Below, in pieces: positions 1 through 9,240 of a DNA stretch of 64,000 bases (position 1 is its first letter; each line of letters opens with the position of its first letter). The DNA is taken from the NCBI RefSeq assembly GCF_032854445.1, contig NC_088298.1:15299504-15363503 (forward strand). Reading direction: 5' to 3'. Under the pieces are notes generated by a model, which was not told the DNA's origin, did no database searches, and worked only from the letters and a program-made list of their open reading frames with translations. The position numbers and the translations under genes are program-made. The DNA is from Liolophura sinensis (Eukaryota; Mollusca; Polyplacophora; Chitonida; Chitonidae).

Positions 1-31
1 AACACCAATCAAATAAATAAATAAATAAATC
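1..31 (+). repeat. SINE-A 3' tail cut by window edge
   Basis: The window opens inside the terminal AACACCAATC + (AAAT)n tail of the abundant SINE, called SINE-A here. The body lies upstream of the window. Confidence 0.7.
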
Positions 32-399
32 TTTTGACACCTTATCAGGTGACAGTAATGAGACTCAAACTTGGAGAGCTAATATGGATCAAGTATTTAT
101 TGATTTATTTGATTGTTATTGAATGCCACACTCAAGATGTTTTCGCGTTTAAAAAGTATGTCAGTTCTATGGATGCAGAAAACTAAGGGTAAACCAACGA
201 TCATTGGCAAGTAGCTAATGAACTTTCCCCCCACAGGTGAAATATACAGGTATGCAAACTATATAAGTGAACGACAAGTGGTCTTAAACCAACGTACATG
301 TAACCTGTCACAAAAAGGTATACCAACACTGTCAACAGTTTAACGTCACAAAGGTCCCATCAACACTGAAAGCATAAGAACCCCTATCAATAGGCTGGA

Positions 400-526
400 T
401 GGGCAACCTGCAGATGGTCTTGGGTTTCCCAGCCCGCTTTCCTCCCATCATAATGCTGGCCGCTCTGGTGTAAGTGAATTATTCTTCAGCATGGTGTAAA
501 ACACCAATCTAATCAATAAATAAATA
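400..526 (+). repeat. SINE-A fragment, 5' truncated
   Basis: This matches the 3' half of SINE-A: the CAACCTGCAGATGGTC block, then TTTCCTCCCATCATAATGC, then a diverged GTAAAACACCAAT tail and AATAAATAAAT. The tRNA-like head is absent. It lies in the presumed IRF intron. Confidence 0.7.
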
Positions 527-689
527 TAGGCTGTATCAAACTCAACACCTAAATGCAAAGATCGAAGGACAAATATTGGCTACAACCCACTCCCCTATGG
601 ATGTAGAAGCAGATATTCAGTAGCCTTCATTTATTCACATCCTTCATTTGATGTACAGCTGAATGCTCTTAAGAATGAACATCCCCTGT

Positions 690-1740
690 ATGCTCAACAC
701 CATACCTGTATGGTATGAATGATGTAGTAATCAAAGCTCAAACCTGACCTGTACAGGTGGTGTAGTAATCAAAGCTCAAACCTTACCTGTATGGATGGTG
801 TAGTAATTAAAGCCCTAAATCTTACCTATACAAGTGGTGTAGTGATGGAAATATCAAATCTTACCTGTATGGATGGTGTAGTAATCAAAGCTCAACACCA
901 TACCTGTATGGATGGTGTAGTAATCAAAGCTCAAAATCTTACCTGTATAGGTGGTGTAGTAATCAAAATTCAAAATCTGACCTGTACAGGTGGTGTAGTA
1001 ATCAAGGCTCAAAACTTACCCGTACAAGTGGCGTAGTAATGAAAGTTCAAACCTTACCTCTATGGATGGTATAGTAATTAAAGCCCAAAATTTTACCTGT
1101 TTGGATCAGTAATCAAAGCTCAAAATCTTAACTGTATGGATGGTGTAGTAATCAAAACTCAAAATCTGACCTGTACAGGTGGTGTAGTAATCAAGGCTCA
1201 AAACTTACCCGTACAAGTGGCGTAGTAATGAAAGTTCAAACCTTACCTCTATGGATGGTATAGTAATTAAAGCCCGAAATTTTACCTGTTTGGATCAGTA
1301 ATCAAAGCTCAAAATCTTAACTGTATGGATGGTGTAGTAATCAAAGCTCAAACCTGACCTGTATAGGTGGTGTAGTAATCAAGGCTCAAACCTTACCTGT
1401 ACAGGTTGGCATAGTAATGAAGGTTCAAACCTTGCCTGTATGGATGGTGTAGTAATTAAAGCCCTAAATCTTACCTGTACAAGTGGTGTAGTAATCGAAA
1501 TATAAAATCTTACCTGTATGGATGGTGTAGTAGTTAAAGCTCAAAATCTTACCTGTATGGATGGTGTAGTAATCAAAACTCAAAATCTTACCTGCATAGG
1601 TGGTGTAGTAATCAAAACATAAACCTTACCTGTTTGGATGGTGTCGTAATCAAAGCTCAAAATCTTACCTGTACAGGTGGTGTAGTAATTAAAACTTAAA
1701 ACCTTACCTGTATGGATGGTGTACTAATCAAAGCTCAAAA
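690..1740 (-). repeat. 39-bp minisatellite carrying 5' splice sites
   Basis: About 27 tandem units of 39 bp. Read on the minus strand, which is the IRF coding strand, each unit contains CATCCATACAG followed by GTAAG. This copies the end of the adjacent IRF exon (CATTCATACAG, then GTAAGG). About 15 units keep a consensus CAG/GTAAG, and others are weakened to GTCAG, GTATGG or GTTAAG-like versions. Because 39 is a multiple of 3, the minus strand stays open through many units in the frame of the exon. The unit next to the exon has an in-frame TAG. A five-unit block is duplicated with a 189-bp period (starts near 977 and 1166). The 81-codon plus-strand ORF inside it is a by-product of the repeat. 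Confidence 0.9.
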
Positions 1741-1746
1741 CCTTAC

Positions 1747-2478
1747 CTGTATGAATGGCATATCTCTCAAAAAGGTCAGCATCCTGTCCTTTCCATGTTC
1801 TACCGGAAGCATGTTTCCAGGGAATGGAGAAAATTTTGTCTTCTTGGCTGACCCACTGTAGCCCGGGAACTTCTCCTGAATTCAGAAGCATAAGTAGCCA
1901 AGGGCGCATGCGCAGACGCTGACACTGACGGTACCTGTTCCTCGATTTCGGTTTGGGAATTAAGCATCCACTACCTGATTCCGCTTTGTTTTTGATGTTG
2001 GTGTTTTTGTCTGCTTTCTTGTCCAGGTTGGGTGCGGATAAAATATCTGGTGCCTTGTTCACGACTGCAGCACTAGACGGCACTGTTAGGGTTTCCGACA
2101 CAATGGTGGTAAGTTTGAGAACAGTATCGGGGCAGCTGCCGAAAATGTCAGCTGCGTTGTTGAAACAACACAGTTTGTGGAGGTGACAATCGTGGAAGAT
2201 TTCGCCGTCGATGTCTCAGTTGCAGTTGAAGTTGAGGATGAGGGTACCATGACAACAGGACATTTCGTAACATCTGCGGCGGATGGCTGTGTAGGTGCTG
2301 ATGTCGTTGTTGTCATCGCTGCTGAAGCTAACGTTTTCATTTTGTTGACAAACGCTGGCGGCAGCGGAACACGGACTATTTCTGGCCCACTGTTTCGCTT
2401 CTCTGCGACTTTCATTTTTCCTCCGCCTAAACTTGTCCTTGGGAAGACGGCCATTACTGTACACTGTCGGCACAACCT
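1747..2478 (-). CDS. IRF: Interferon regulatory factor exon: N-terminal half of the IRF DNA-binding domain
   Basis: Minus-strand exon of an IRF-family transcription factor, a nuclear protein that binds GAAA-type elements. The sequence from MRPWLLMLLNS (Met codon 1909-1907) to the exon end matches the start of the IRF helix-turn-helix domain. Four of the five family tryptophans are visible (RPW, LQW, IPWKHA, RTWK), followed by ADLFERYAIHTG. The exon ends ACAG/GTAAGG in phase 1, next to the minisatellite. The fifth Trp and recognition helix must lie in an exon outside the window. The acceptor is TTTTCCTTCAG before 2478. Upstream of MRPW the exon is open in a Ser/Thr-rich frame (2473-2086), then in the DBD frame (from about 2216). 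A one-base shift within 2086-2216 is needed to join them; a CCCC run near 2139 is a candidate site. Either there is a long N-terminal extension with an indel, or the upstream part is leader and translation starts at MRPW. Confidence 0.8.
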
Positions 2479-2599
2479 GAAGGAAAACAACTCATTGATT
2501 GATTGGCAGATTGACTGATCAGTTGATTGACTGATTATCTGGATGTTTTATCCATGATGGAAGGCAGTGTTACCCGAGGAAAGGGCATAGGTATTAAAT

Positions 2600-2672
2600 C
2601 AAATTGGTTTCCACTGTATTTAAGTGAAATATTCTTGAGTACACCCTAAAACTCCAATCAAAGGAATAAATA
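2600..2672 (+). repeat. SINE-A tail fragment in IRF intron
   Basis: AAGTGAAATATTCTTGAGTAC, a degraded AAACTCCAATC and AATAAATAAA mark a SINE-A tail in the roughly 275-bp intron between the two IRF exons. A short GATT/GACT-rich stretch (2495-2540) adjoins it. Confidence 0.65.
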
Positions 2673-2754
2673 AACCATTTTCACTTGGCTCCTGTTGTGG
2701 TGTTAGAGACACAACCTCTTCAGACTAAACGGCAATATGACAAAGAGACCTTAC

Positions 2755-2903
2755 CCCTTTATCTCCCACAATCAGGCGAAATGTCAGACAGCCCGCCTGC
2801 GCTGACGAAACAGTTGGCATCTCTTCTCCCTTGTCTGCCTTGCCTTTTGACTTCAAGGAGAGCATTGTTGTTTGGCATGTTTCAGCAGACATTGTACTGG
2901 TAC
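2755..2903 (-). CDS. Probable upstream coding exon of the IRF gene
   Basis: A minus-strand open block bounded by an acceptor (ATTTTCCGTCAG before 2903) and a strong donor (AAAGGG/GTAAGG, intron from 2754). The first Met codon (2892-2890) begins MSAETCQTTMLSLKSKG. The exon encodes 46 codons to the donor, in phase 0, including CLTFRLIVGDKG. No domain is recognised. It lies in the right orientation and only 275 bp upstream of the IRF DBD exon. Joining it at 2478 reads a frame that stops after about 87 codons. Joining it 13 bases further in, at GCCGACAG/TGTACAG, reads the long Ser/Thr-rich frame. It could instead be part of the 5' leader. Confidence 0.4.
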
Positions 2904-3448
2904 CTGACGGAAAATATAATGCAAATCAAGCTGCATTCGTCTTAGGGTTAAAAAGAAGAGTTAAAATAAACAAGCAAATCTACAGAAAGTATATCCCAAT
3001 CAGATACTGAATCTGTCAAACAAATGCATGGAGCAAACTGGTTTTCAAACTTGACCTAAGAGGCTACAAAATGAATCTGTGGAAATGTGGGATAAAAAGA
3101 TAAGTTGAGATGATTTGAAATCAGATACTATTAGACAAGACAGCTATAGCAGGCATCTTACCTTCAAACCAGCCACAAACTACATGTAAATAAAAAGTCG
3201 ATTACTCCATCTTTGTCTTAGAAGAACACAATTAAAACACTAACATACATGTATGTTACATGTAAAATTAAAATGTATAGGATTGCTTGATATCTTTCTG
3301 AAAATGTAAATTTGTTAAATTCATTATTGCAGATTATGTAGAAGATCCCTCATAGCTTATCACAAATGACAACATTCCAACCACAAACCTCAGCTGAGTA
3401 CAGATACAGTGTATGTACATGTAGGCTTGGGTTGTCCGATTCATTCAT

Positions 3449-3657
3449 GTTAATTATTTGATTGGTAATTTACTCAATAGTCAAGAATAATTCACTTATA
3501 CAATGTTGACCAGCATTATGGTGGGAGGATAGCAGTCAGAGCCTGAGGGTAACCCACGGCCATTCGCAGGTTGCCGCTACACCTTTCCGCCTATGACATG
3601 AGACGGACTTAAACTCACAGCGGCCAAACTGGTGAGCGCACCCCCCCCCCCCCCCAC
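3449..3657 (-). repeat. SINE-A copy, minus orientation, with C-tract at its head
   Basis: The reverse-complement tail (TTTGATTGGTAATTTACTC, AAGAATAATTCACTTATAC), body and B-box region (TTAAACTCACAGCGGCCAAA) are visible. The tRNA-like end runs into a roughly 17-nt C run (about 3640-3656). Confidence 0.7.
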
Positions 3658-3763
3658 CGACTTCATATAGAAGTTGGTGTCTATAAAATCTAATTTAAAA
3701 TGTACACAGATGGTGCTTAAACTTAAGAAACAATGTTCGCGCCAGGGTAGTCTAACAGTAGTT

Positions 3764-4036
3764 TTACATCAAATCGATGTGCAAGAGTTTATATTTTAGG
3801 TCGAAGGCATCAGCAAGAGCTGTGGCTGTCGCAGCCAGAACGCAGTGATTTGTGTACCAGCGGCTAAGTTTTGCATTGCAGGAAATATCAGACATCATGG
3901 ATCCGATTGTTTTGTGACCCAATGGTTGATTGCCATACCATGGTTTGTGGTCAACTAGGACGTTTAGGAGAGGCCGCTGAAAGAAAGACTCGCATGAAGA
4001 ATTATCAGGTCCGTACGTCAAGAAAAAAATTTTCAT
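3764..4036 (-). pseudogene. Fragment of Crypton-type tyrosine recombinase (DUF3504-like)
   Basis: A 90-codon minus-strand ORF containing NQPLGHKTIGSMMSDI and then SRWYTNHCVLAATATALADA. This resembles the C-terminal catalytic part of Crypton/KIAA1958/ZMYM-type tyrosine recombinases, where the motif is QPLGxNxLxxMM ... YTNHSVRATAxTxL. The His of the H-x-x-R motif is kept, but the catalytic Arg position is Leu. The Tyr-bearing end is missing, and no N-terminal half is seen upstream. It looks like a decayed mobile-element remnant rather than a working recombinase. It could be an exon of a domesticated DUF3504 gene, but no splice sites support that. Confidence 0.55.
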
Positions 4037-5337
4037 GAAACGATTGTTATCTCTTATTGTGTAGCATTCAAACGTCCCTATGGGCTTTAAATTATCTGTA
4101 ACCTGATACTTTTCTTCTTTAAAATAAACGCTCGCTCGGCCAGAAAAAAATAGCCATTTTGTTTCTTTGTTTATATTTGTCGTCTGCTTTATTCAATGTA
4201 AACAACAACCTCTATCCACCCATAGAACTACAATAGACTCGTCCAGAAATCAAATGCTTCTGTCTCGTGATCGGGGTATCTAACGACTCAGATAATGTAC
4301 AAAATTTTGAGAATTGAAACATTATGGCTGACATAATTTAGTACTGCATTCTGATCAATGCTGGATGGTTGCATGGTTAATTGTGATCAGTTGAACGGGA
4401 TTCTTCGATCCATCTACCCTCTTTTTGTTATAAAGGACTTCTGATATCAAGCAAATTAATACTTTAATTTTGGCCCAGGGTAGTTGGATCTTTACAACAC
4501 TCAATATAGCACTATTACAGGGCAGTTATATCTGAAAAAACTCAAAACGACCTTGAAAAAAAATCATTATTTCTAATAGGGTATGATGTCTGAACTCGAG
4601 TACATGTGCACTGCTATCCCTCCAGGCCCTGATCCAGCCCTTCTCAGCGACCGATTACCGGACCTCTTTGCGTCAAACAAAAAAAGCAATGGATGCCTTT
4701 CAACTTCATTTTTCTTGGTTTAAAGTTCGTAAATTTACTCAAATTAATGTTGGATCCAAAATCAAGAAGGGATATCTGGCTTCAGTATAAAAGAACTTGG
4801 TTAAGAAAACAATAAAGTTTTTAAAGAGGATTTAAAATAAAAAATGTATGCCCTGAAGCACGTGACGAAAATTGGACCCGCGATAATTCAATTAGCATTC
4901 AGATTATGCGAGGCGGGAATTACTTTCAATTTAGTTTTTAAGAAAAATGCCGACCACCCTACTTAAAAGAAAACAGGGTTTGTTACCCGCAACAAACAAC
5001 GTTTTAATGATGGCCTGGTGTAGCTATGATACAATGTGATGATCAGATGCACATCTCATCTGGGATGGCAGAGTTCTCTATCAGTAAATACAAGCCATTC
5101 TTAGACCTAATTTTCGGCTAGGTACGTGTTGTGGTGTGCACGTGGTTTGGAAGTCAACCGTAGGGACCGAGGCCCTTTAAAATATATGAGAATCGAAATA
5201 TTCAACAATGAGGAGCCCTTCACCGGTCCTTCTGAGGCCAGATTAGGCCCTGGCCCTCCATGTAGGCCTACCAGTGTGAGCTATCAAAACAATAGCCATG
5301 TTGCAGCCCAAAGGAGGACAGAAAGTTTCAATTCAAT
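4037..5337. other. No gene recognised (4037-5337)
   Basis: AT-rich, mostly unique sequence. No convincing ORF, repeat or splice-bounded block was seen. The 71-codon ORF at 5126-5341 has no recognisable domain. Confidence 0.5.
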
Positions 5338-5525
5338 ATGAGAACTTTTAAAAAAAAAAAGTCTGGAAAACTATCCAAATCCAAAATAAAGACAAAAAGT
5401 GCAAAAATTTTGGCGAAAATGGATGACACAGCTCAAAATGAAAACTTCATTACAGACAATGTGTACACCTATAGTCCCCTTGGATACTGGCACGGGAATA
5501 AAAACGCACATGAAAGATACACTAG
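5338..5525 (+). CDS. Possible basic N-terminal exon, unknown product
   Basis: An ATG at 5338 opens a lysine-rich segment (MRTFKKKKSGKLSKSKIKTK, then DDTAQNENFITDN and YSPLGYWHGNKNAHERYT) that runs to a consensus donor, CTA/GTAAGT, at about 5525/5526 in phase 1. The reading frame is also open upstream of the ATG. No family is recognised and no partner exon was found in the window. The poly-A start could make the Lys run fortuitous. Confidence 0.25.
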
Positions 5526-5599
5526 TAAGTAAAATGAACAAAAAAATGTATTTCAATAGAGATTTTAACAACCTTTACGGTATTGGTAAAAGCCATCAG

Positions 5600-5716
5600 A
5601 TAATTGTGGGTTTCACCCAGGCTCTGCTTGGTTTCCTCACACCAAAATGTTGGCCGCAGTTGCATAAGCGAAATATACTAAATTAAGTATCCACAACGCA
5701 AATAAATAAATAAAAG
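5600..5716 (+). repeat. SINE-A fragment, 5' truncated
   Basis: GGGTTTCACCCAGGCTCTGC, TTTCCTCACACC, GGCCGCAGTTGCATAAGCGA and the AATAAATAAATAAA tail match the diverged 3' half of SINE-A. Confidence 0.65.
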
Positions 5717-8639
5717 CCATCCTATATCTCATTTTGTAACTGTCAAAAATTGAGTTAGGTGTGAGATCAGATTTTCACACATGATCCTAGAGATGAGTTT
5801 TAATGAATTAACATACATTGCAAATATAAAACAATGTGCTCTGTTTAGCAGAGAAAAAGTCAATAGTATACTTTACAGCAGTAATTAAACTTTAATACCA
5901 GAGAACGAGATTTATCCATAAAAAAACAAAACTTACTACAGCGACTCAAACATACTCCCCCTCTATGAAAAAGACAAAACCAATCCGAAGACCTTATCAG
6001 TTTACGTTGATTTGTAAATGAACACAACTAGGGCTCACGCAGATTTGAATACATGTATGAAACTGAAAGTAAGTGTACAGCTGCAAACAGGAACAATTTA
6101 GTACTTCCCTTTCTAGGCCAGATCGGTATCAGACAGTGCAATTACACAGTTTATGAACAAAAATAACCACATGTTTCAAAGGTTACTCAGATCCGCTTTT
6201 ATCAGATGAACATTGCGTCAGTCAGTATTCAAGACAAGTTTCTTAAACCCCAAGCTATGATGTACGGACACATGTGAACACGACCACGACAACTGTAAAT
6301 TGTTTACATTTACACACGTATTCTGATGACATATACGATGCGGCGCCACTTTTAATCCTACTTTCTCTTTTTTTTTTTTTGCTTATTTGTGAATTACATG
6401 TATGAACTCAATTTCACTGTCCAAAACAAAAGCAACAGATTCAGAATAGTATCCTTACAATTCATAGCCAAAATAGGTAAAACTGTTTACCTGTTTAATA
6501 TTTTTATCTGTACTGATGTGTATGACAGCTAAGGTATGTGGCAATCATGCAAATGGCCTGTGTGTCACACACTGAATTGGTACCCAAATTCTTCAACCAT
6601 TTTCCACATCAAAGAGCAACTTTCAGTGCAGTTTAAACATTTATTTCAAAGTTGACTCTTGGAGACAAAACTACACTGGTTGGATTGGCCAATTTCAGGG
6701 CTTCAGAAAAAGTGTAATTTTATCAGTGTTCACAGAATAATGCCTTCAAAATATGCTTCAATAAAGATCTTTCAAACATGTGAAAAGGTTTTTAGAATTG
6801 CAGTGGCTGTATGCATACACCTGACATTGCAAAACCTCACTAATATCACTATCTGCAGCTTGAACAGGTACATGAAGGAAGCCTGCACAGCTGACGTGTC
6901 AAATGTCTCTCCCATGTCCTGTTTTCTTAACAATCTGGCCTATATTTTTCACCCCTGATTATTTATATCTTTCTTTTTCCAAGTAAACATCCTTATTAGC
7001 ATACACACAAACATGTTACATTTCTAACAATTTGGGCAACCCACAACATTAACATAATCTCCGATACAAAACAGTCTTGCCTGCCAATGATATGGGGAAG
7101 TAAGCCTTCCTTCACCCACCCAAAGTTCAAAACTATGCCCCGGGGTAGCCACCTGTACATTTATTATCAACAATAATCCTGGAAAACATTTAAAAGTTGT
7201 ACCTGTACTTGTTGACCTAATTTGTTACCAATAAAATAACGTATGTTGATGACAAGTAATTCAAAGGATTTGATCAGAATATTTTTTTTTCCCTGTGTAC
7301 ACACCCACAGATATAGCTAAGGTAATAAATCTTATAAGAAAAAAACCTTATCTGAACGTGTGTGCGTATCTGTTTAAACCCCATGGAAAAAATGAAAGTT
7401 TTGTCAAAATCCACTGTATTATTACACCTAATTCCTTCCTCAATAGCAATAACATAATCAGTGCTATCAGGGTTTGAACCCCTAACACTGCTTACCTTTT
7501 TCACAGGAACCCTTGTTTAGGTGTTGTAGGGTGGGGCTCTCACGTGTAGCCATGACATTGTCGTTACAGAAAATATCCGATTTCGGAGGGGAGCCTGGAA
7601 AACACAAACCATGACAAAAAAATTAAAATAACTTCTAAATGCCACTGAACGACTGTACTTTATCTCATAAAATATACATCTGTCACTTACACACAACTTC
7701 TTTTTTTAACTTCTTAAACTTAGAGAAATGAACATAAAATTATTTCAAAATGCTTATTACACATACATGTAATACAATGAAGAGCTACATGTCTGAATAT
7801 ATTATATCACCTTGGGATTTGTGAACATTAAAATATCCCCCTGGCAATATATCATTAAATACCAGAAAGGAAAATGTACATGTATGATTTTGTCTACTAT
7901 AATTTGCAAAATAAGACTTTCAATTAGCTAAGTATTTCATGTGGGGTGCATTATATGGAACCTTTCCTCGCCCTCTTGACTAAAGCATTGTTACCCTAGA
8001 CAATGAGGTCGCAGTGTCAAATTCACTGATCAGACGTTTGTGAGGGGCTTTAACAACGTTATGGGGTTTGACAAAAACATAAAACTTCCACTTTCAACAA
8101 CCATCTTTGTCAACTGCATCATACATCTCAAAATAGGAAAAATTAAGTGGTGCTTATTGTATCAGTGCTTTATTTACTCAGAATACACAATGATGTACTT
8201 CAGAAATCTCACTGCACATTTATAAATTTAACACAAGGTTAACCTTCAAGAAAGGTTTCCCTCTAACTGTGGGTTAAATCTCAACCGCTTTAATTAGCCT
8301 AGTGAAAAATGATTCCAGGAATTTTCTAAAGTTTAGAACACTTCCACTTCCAGGAAGACTTCAATTACATTTCTGTTATTTACATGTTTACATTTCTGTA
8401 CAAAGCAAAGCGAAGACAAAAATCCTTTCATTAAAACATGCACACCTACATTTGATTTTGAAAACAGTTTTAATTAATGTCATACTACATGAAACTGTAT
8501 TACGATATTGATTCCTTATGGTAAACCTTTGAAATGCTAAAATTTTCACCTCTCGTGACCTAACGGCAGTTATGCCGTGAACAGTAAATAATGACAAGCT
8601 CCCGACTGTGTGAAAACTGAAAGAGAAAGCAGTACCTAG
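5717..8639. other. No gene recognised (5717-8639)
   Basis: AT-rich intergenic or intronic DNA. The small ORFs of 60-99 codons lack domain signatures and splice context. No well-formed repeat was recognised. Confidence 0.5.
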
Positions 8640-9240
8640 TTACAAAAATTCAACAGATCGGGCTTCACCTCGGCGTCTGTTTGCGCACTGAGGATAAAAA
8701 CAAACGTCTTATTCGTGTACATAACGGTGGAAAAACAGGGAAAGATAGAACAGTGACTTATTCATCTTTAACAAACTTATATAGGATCCGGTCTAAAGCG
8801 CAGTAAAATCGCTCCACGCCACGCAGGCCTATCCCTAATTTCTGCGTCGGCCATCTTGTGAGTCCGCTTCGAACTGTCGAAGATCCTTCTCTAAATTTGT
8901 ACGAAAATCTGCCAAAGAACGTGACATCCACACATAAATTCATCTTAGTTACACATGGAAGTAAACAACAATTCGTCTTACATCAAAGGAAAATGGATTT
9001 AACTGACAACATTTCAGCTTTCACTTTCAGTATTACCTGCAAAACTGCAAGTGAAAATCAGTCGCCGTGGCTGCGCTGTGTCAATGACCTTGTGACCAAC
9101 TGTAGACTTATTTACTTTAGGATACCCCGAGGAATTTTACCCCGGGTGAATATGACCTATAGTCATGGTCAAATCTTTCCATGTTACTTTCGATTTGGAC
9201 GTACATGTACATGTGTTTCGACTTAAGGAGCTTGATCTAA
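8640..9240 (-). promoter_or_regulatory. Candidate promoter / 5' region of a minus-strand transcript
   Basis: This stretch is richer in GC and CpG than its flanks. On the minus strand it contains CACAAGATGGCCGACG near 8857-8842, which looks like the YY1-type AAGATGGC element common at promoters and starts, followed by a short ORF of about 25 codons. It lies upstream of the minus-strand IRF exons, so it could be the IRF promoter or first leader exon. The region is also open on the plus strand (8858-9226), without a recognisable domain. Confidence 0.3.

Noticed and set aside
791-1036. 81-codon plus-strand ORF (DGVVIKAQNLTC repeats) as a repeat protein
   Set aside because: It is a translation of the minisatellite on the strand opposite the gene, and later units break the frame.
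690-1740. Tandem 39-bp repeats as a CRISPR array
   Set aside because: The repeats are contiguous without unique spacers, the host is eukaryotic, and the unit clearly derives from the neighbouring exon junction.
2139-2142. Programmed ribosomal frameshift in the IRF exon
   Set aside because: No X-XXY-YYZ slippery heptamer in the right frame was found in the 2086-2216 overlap. An indel or a leader region is simpler.
1953-2518. Plus-strand ORFs opposite the IRF exon
   Set aside because: They are antisense to the supported IRF frames and carry no domain. They reflect the composition of the coding strand.
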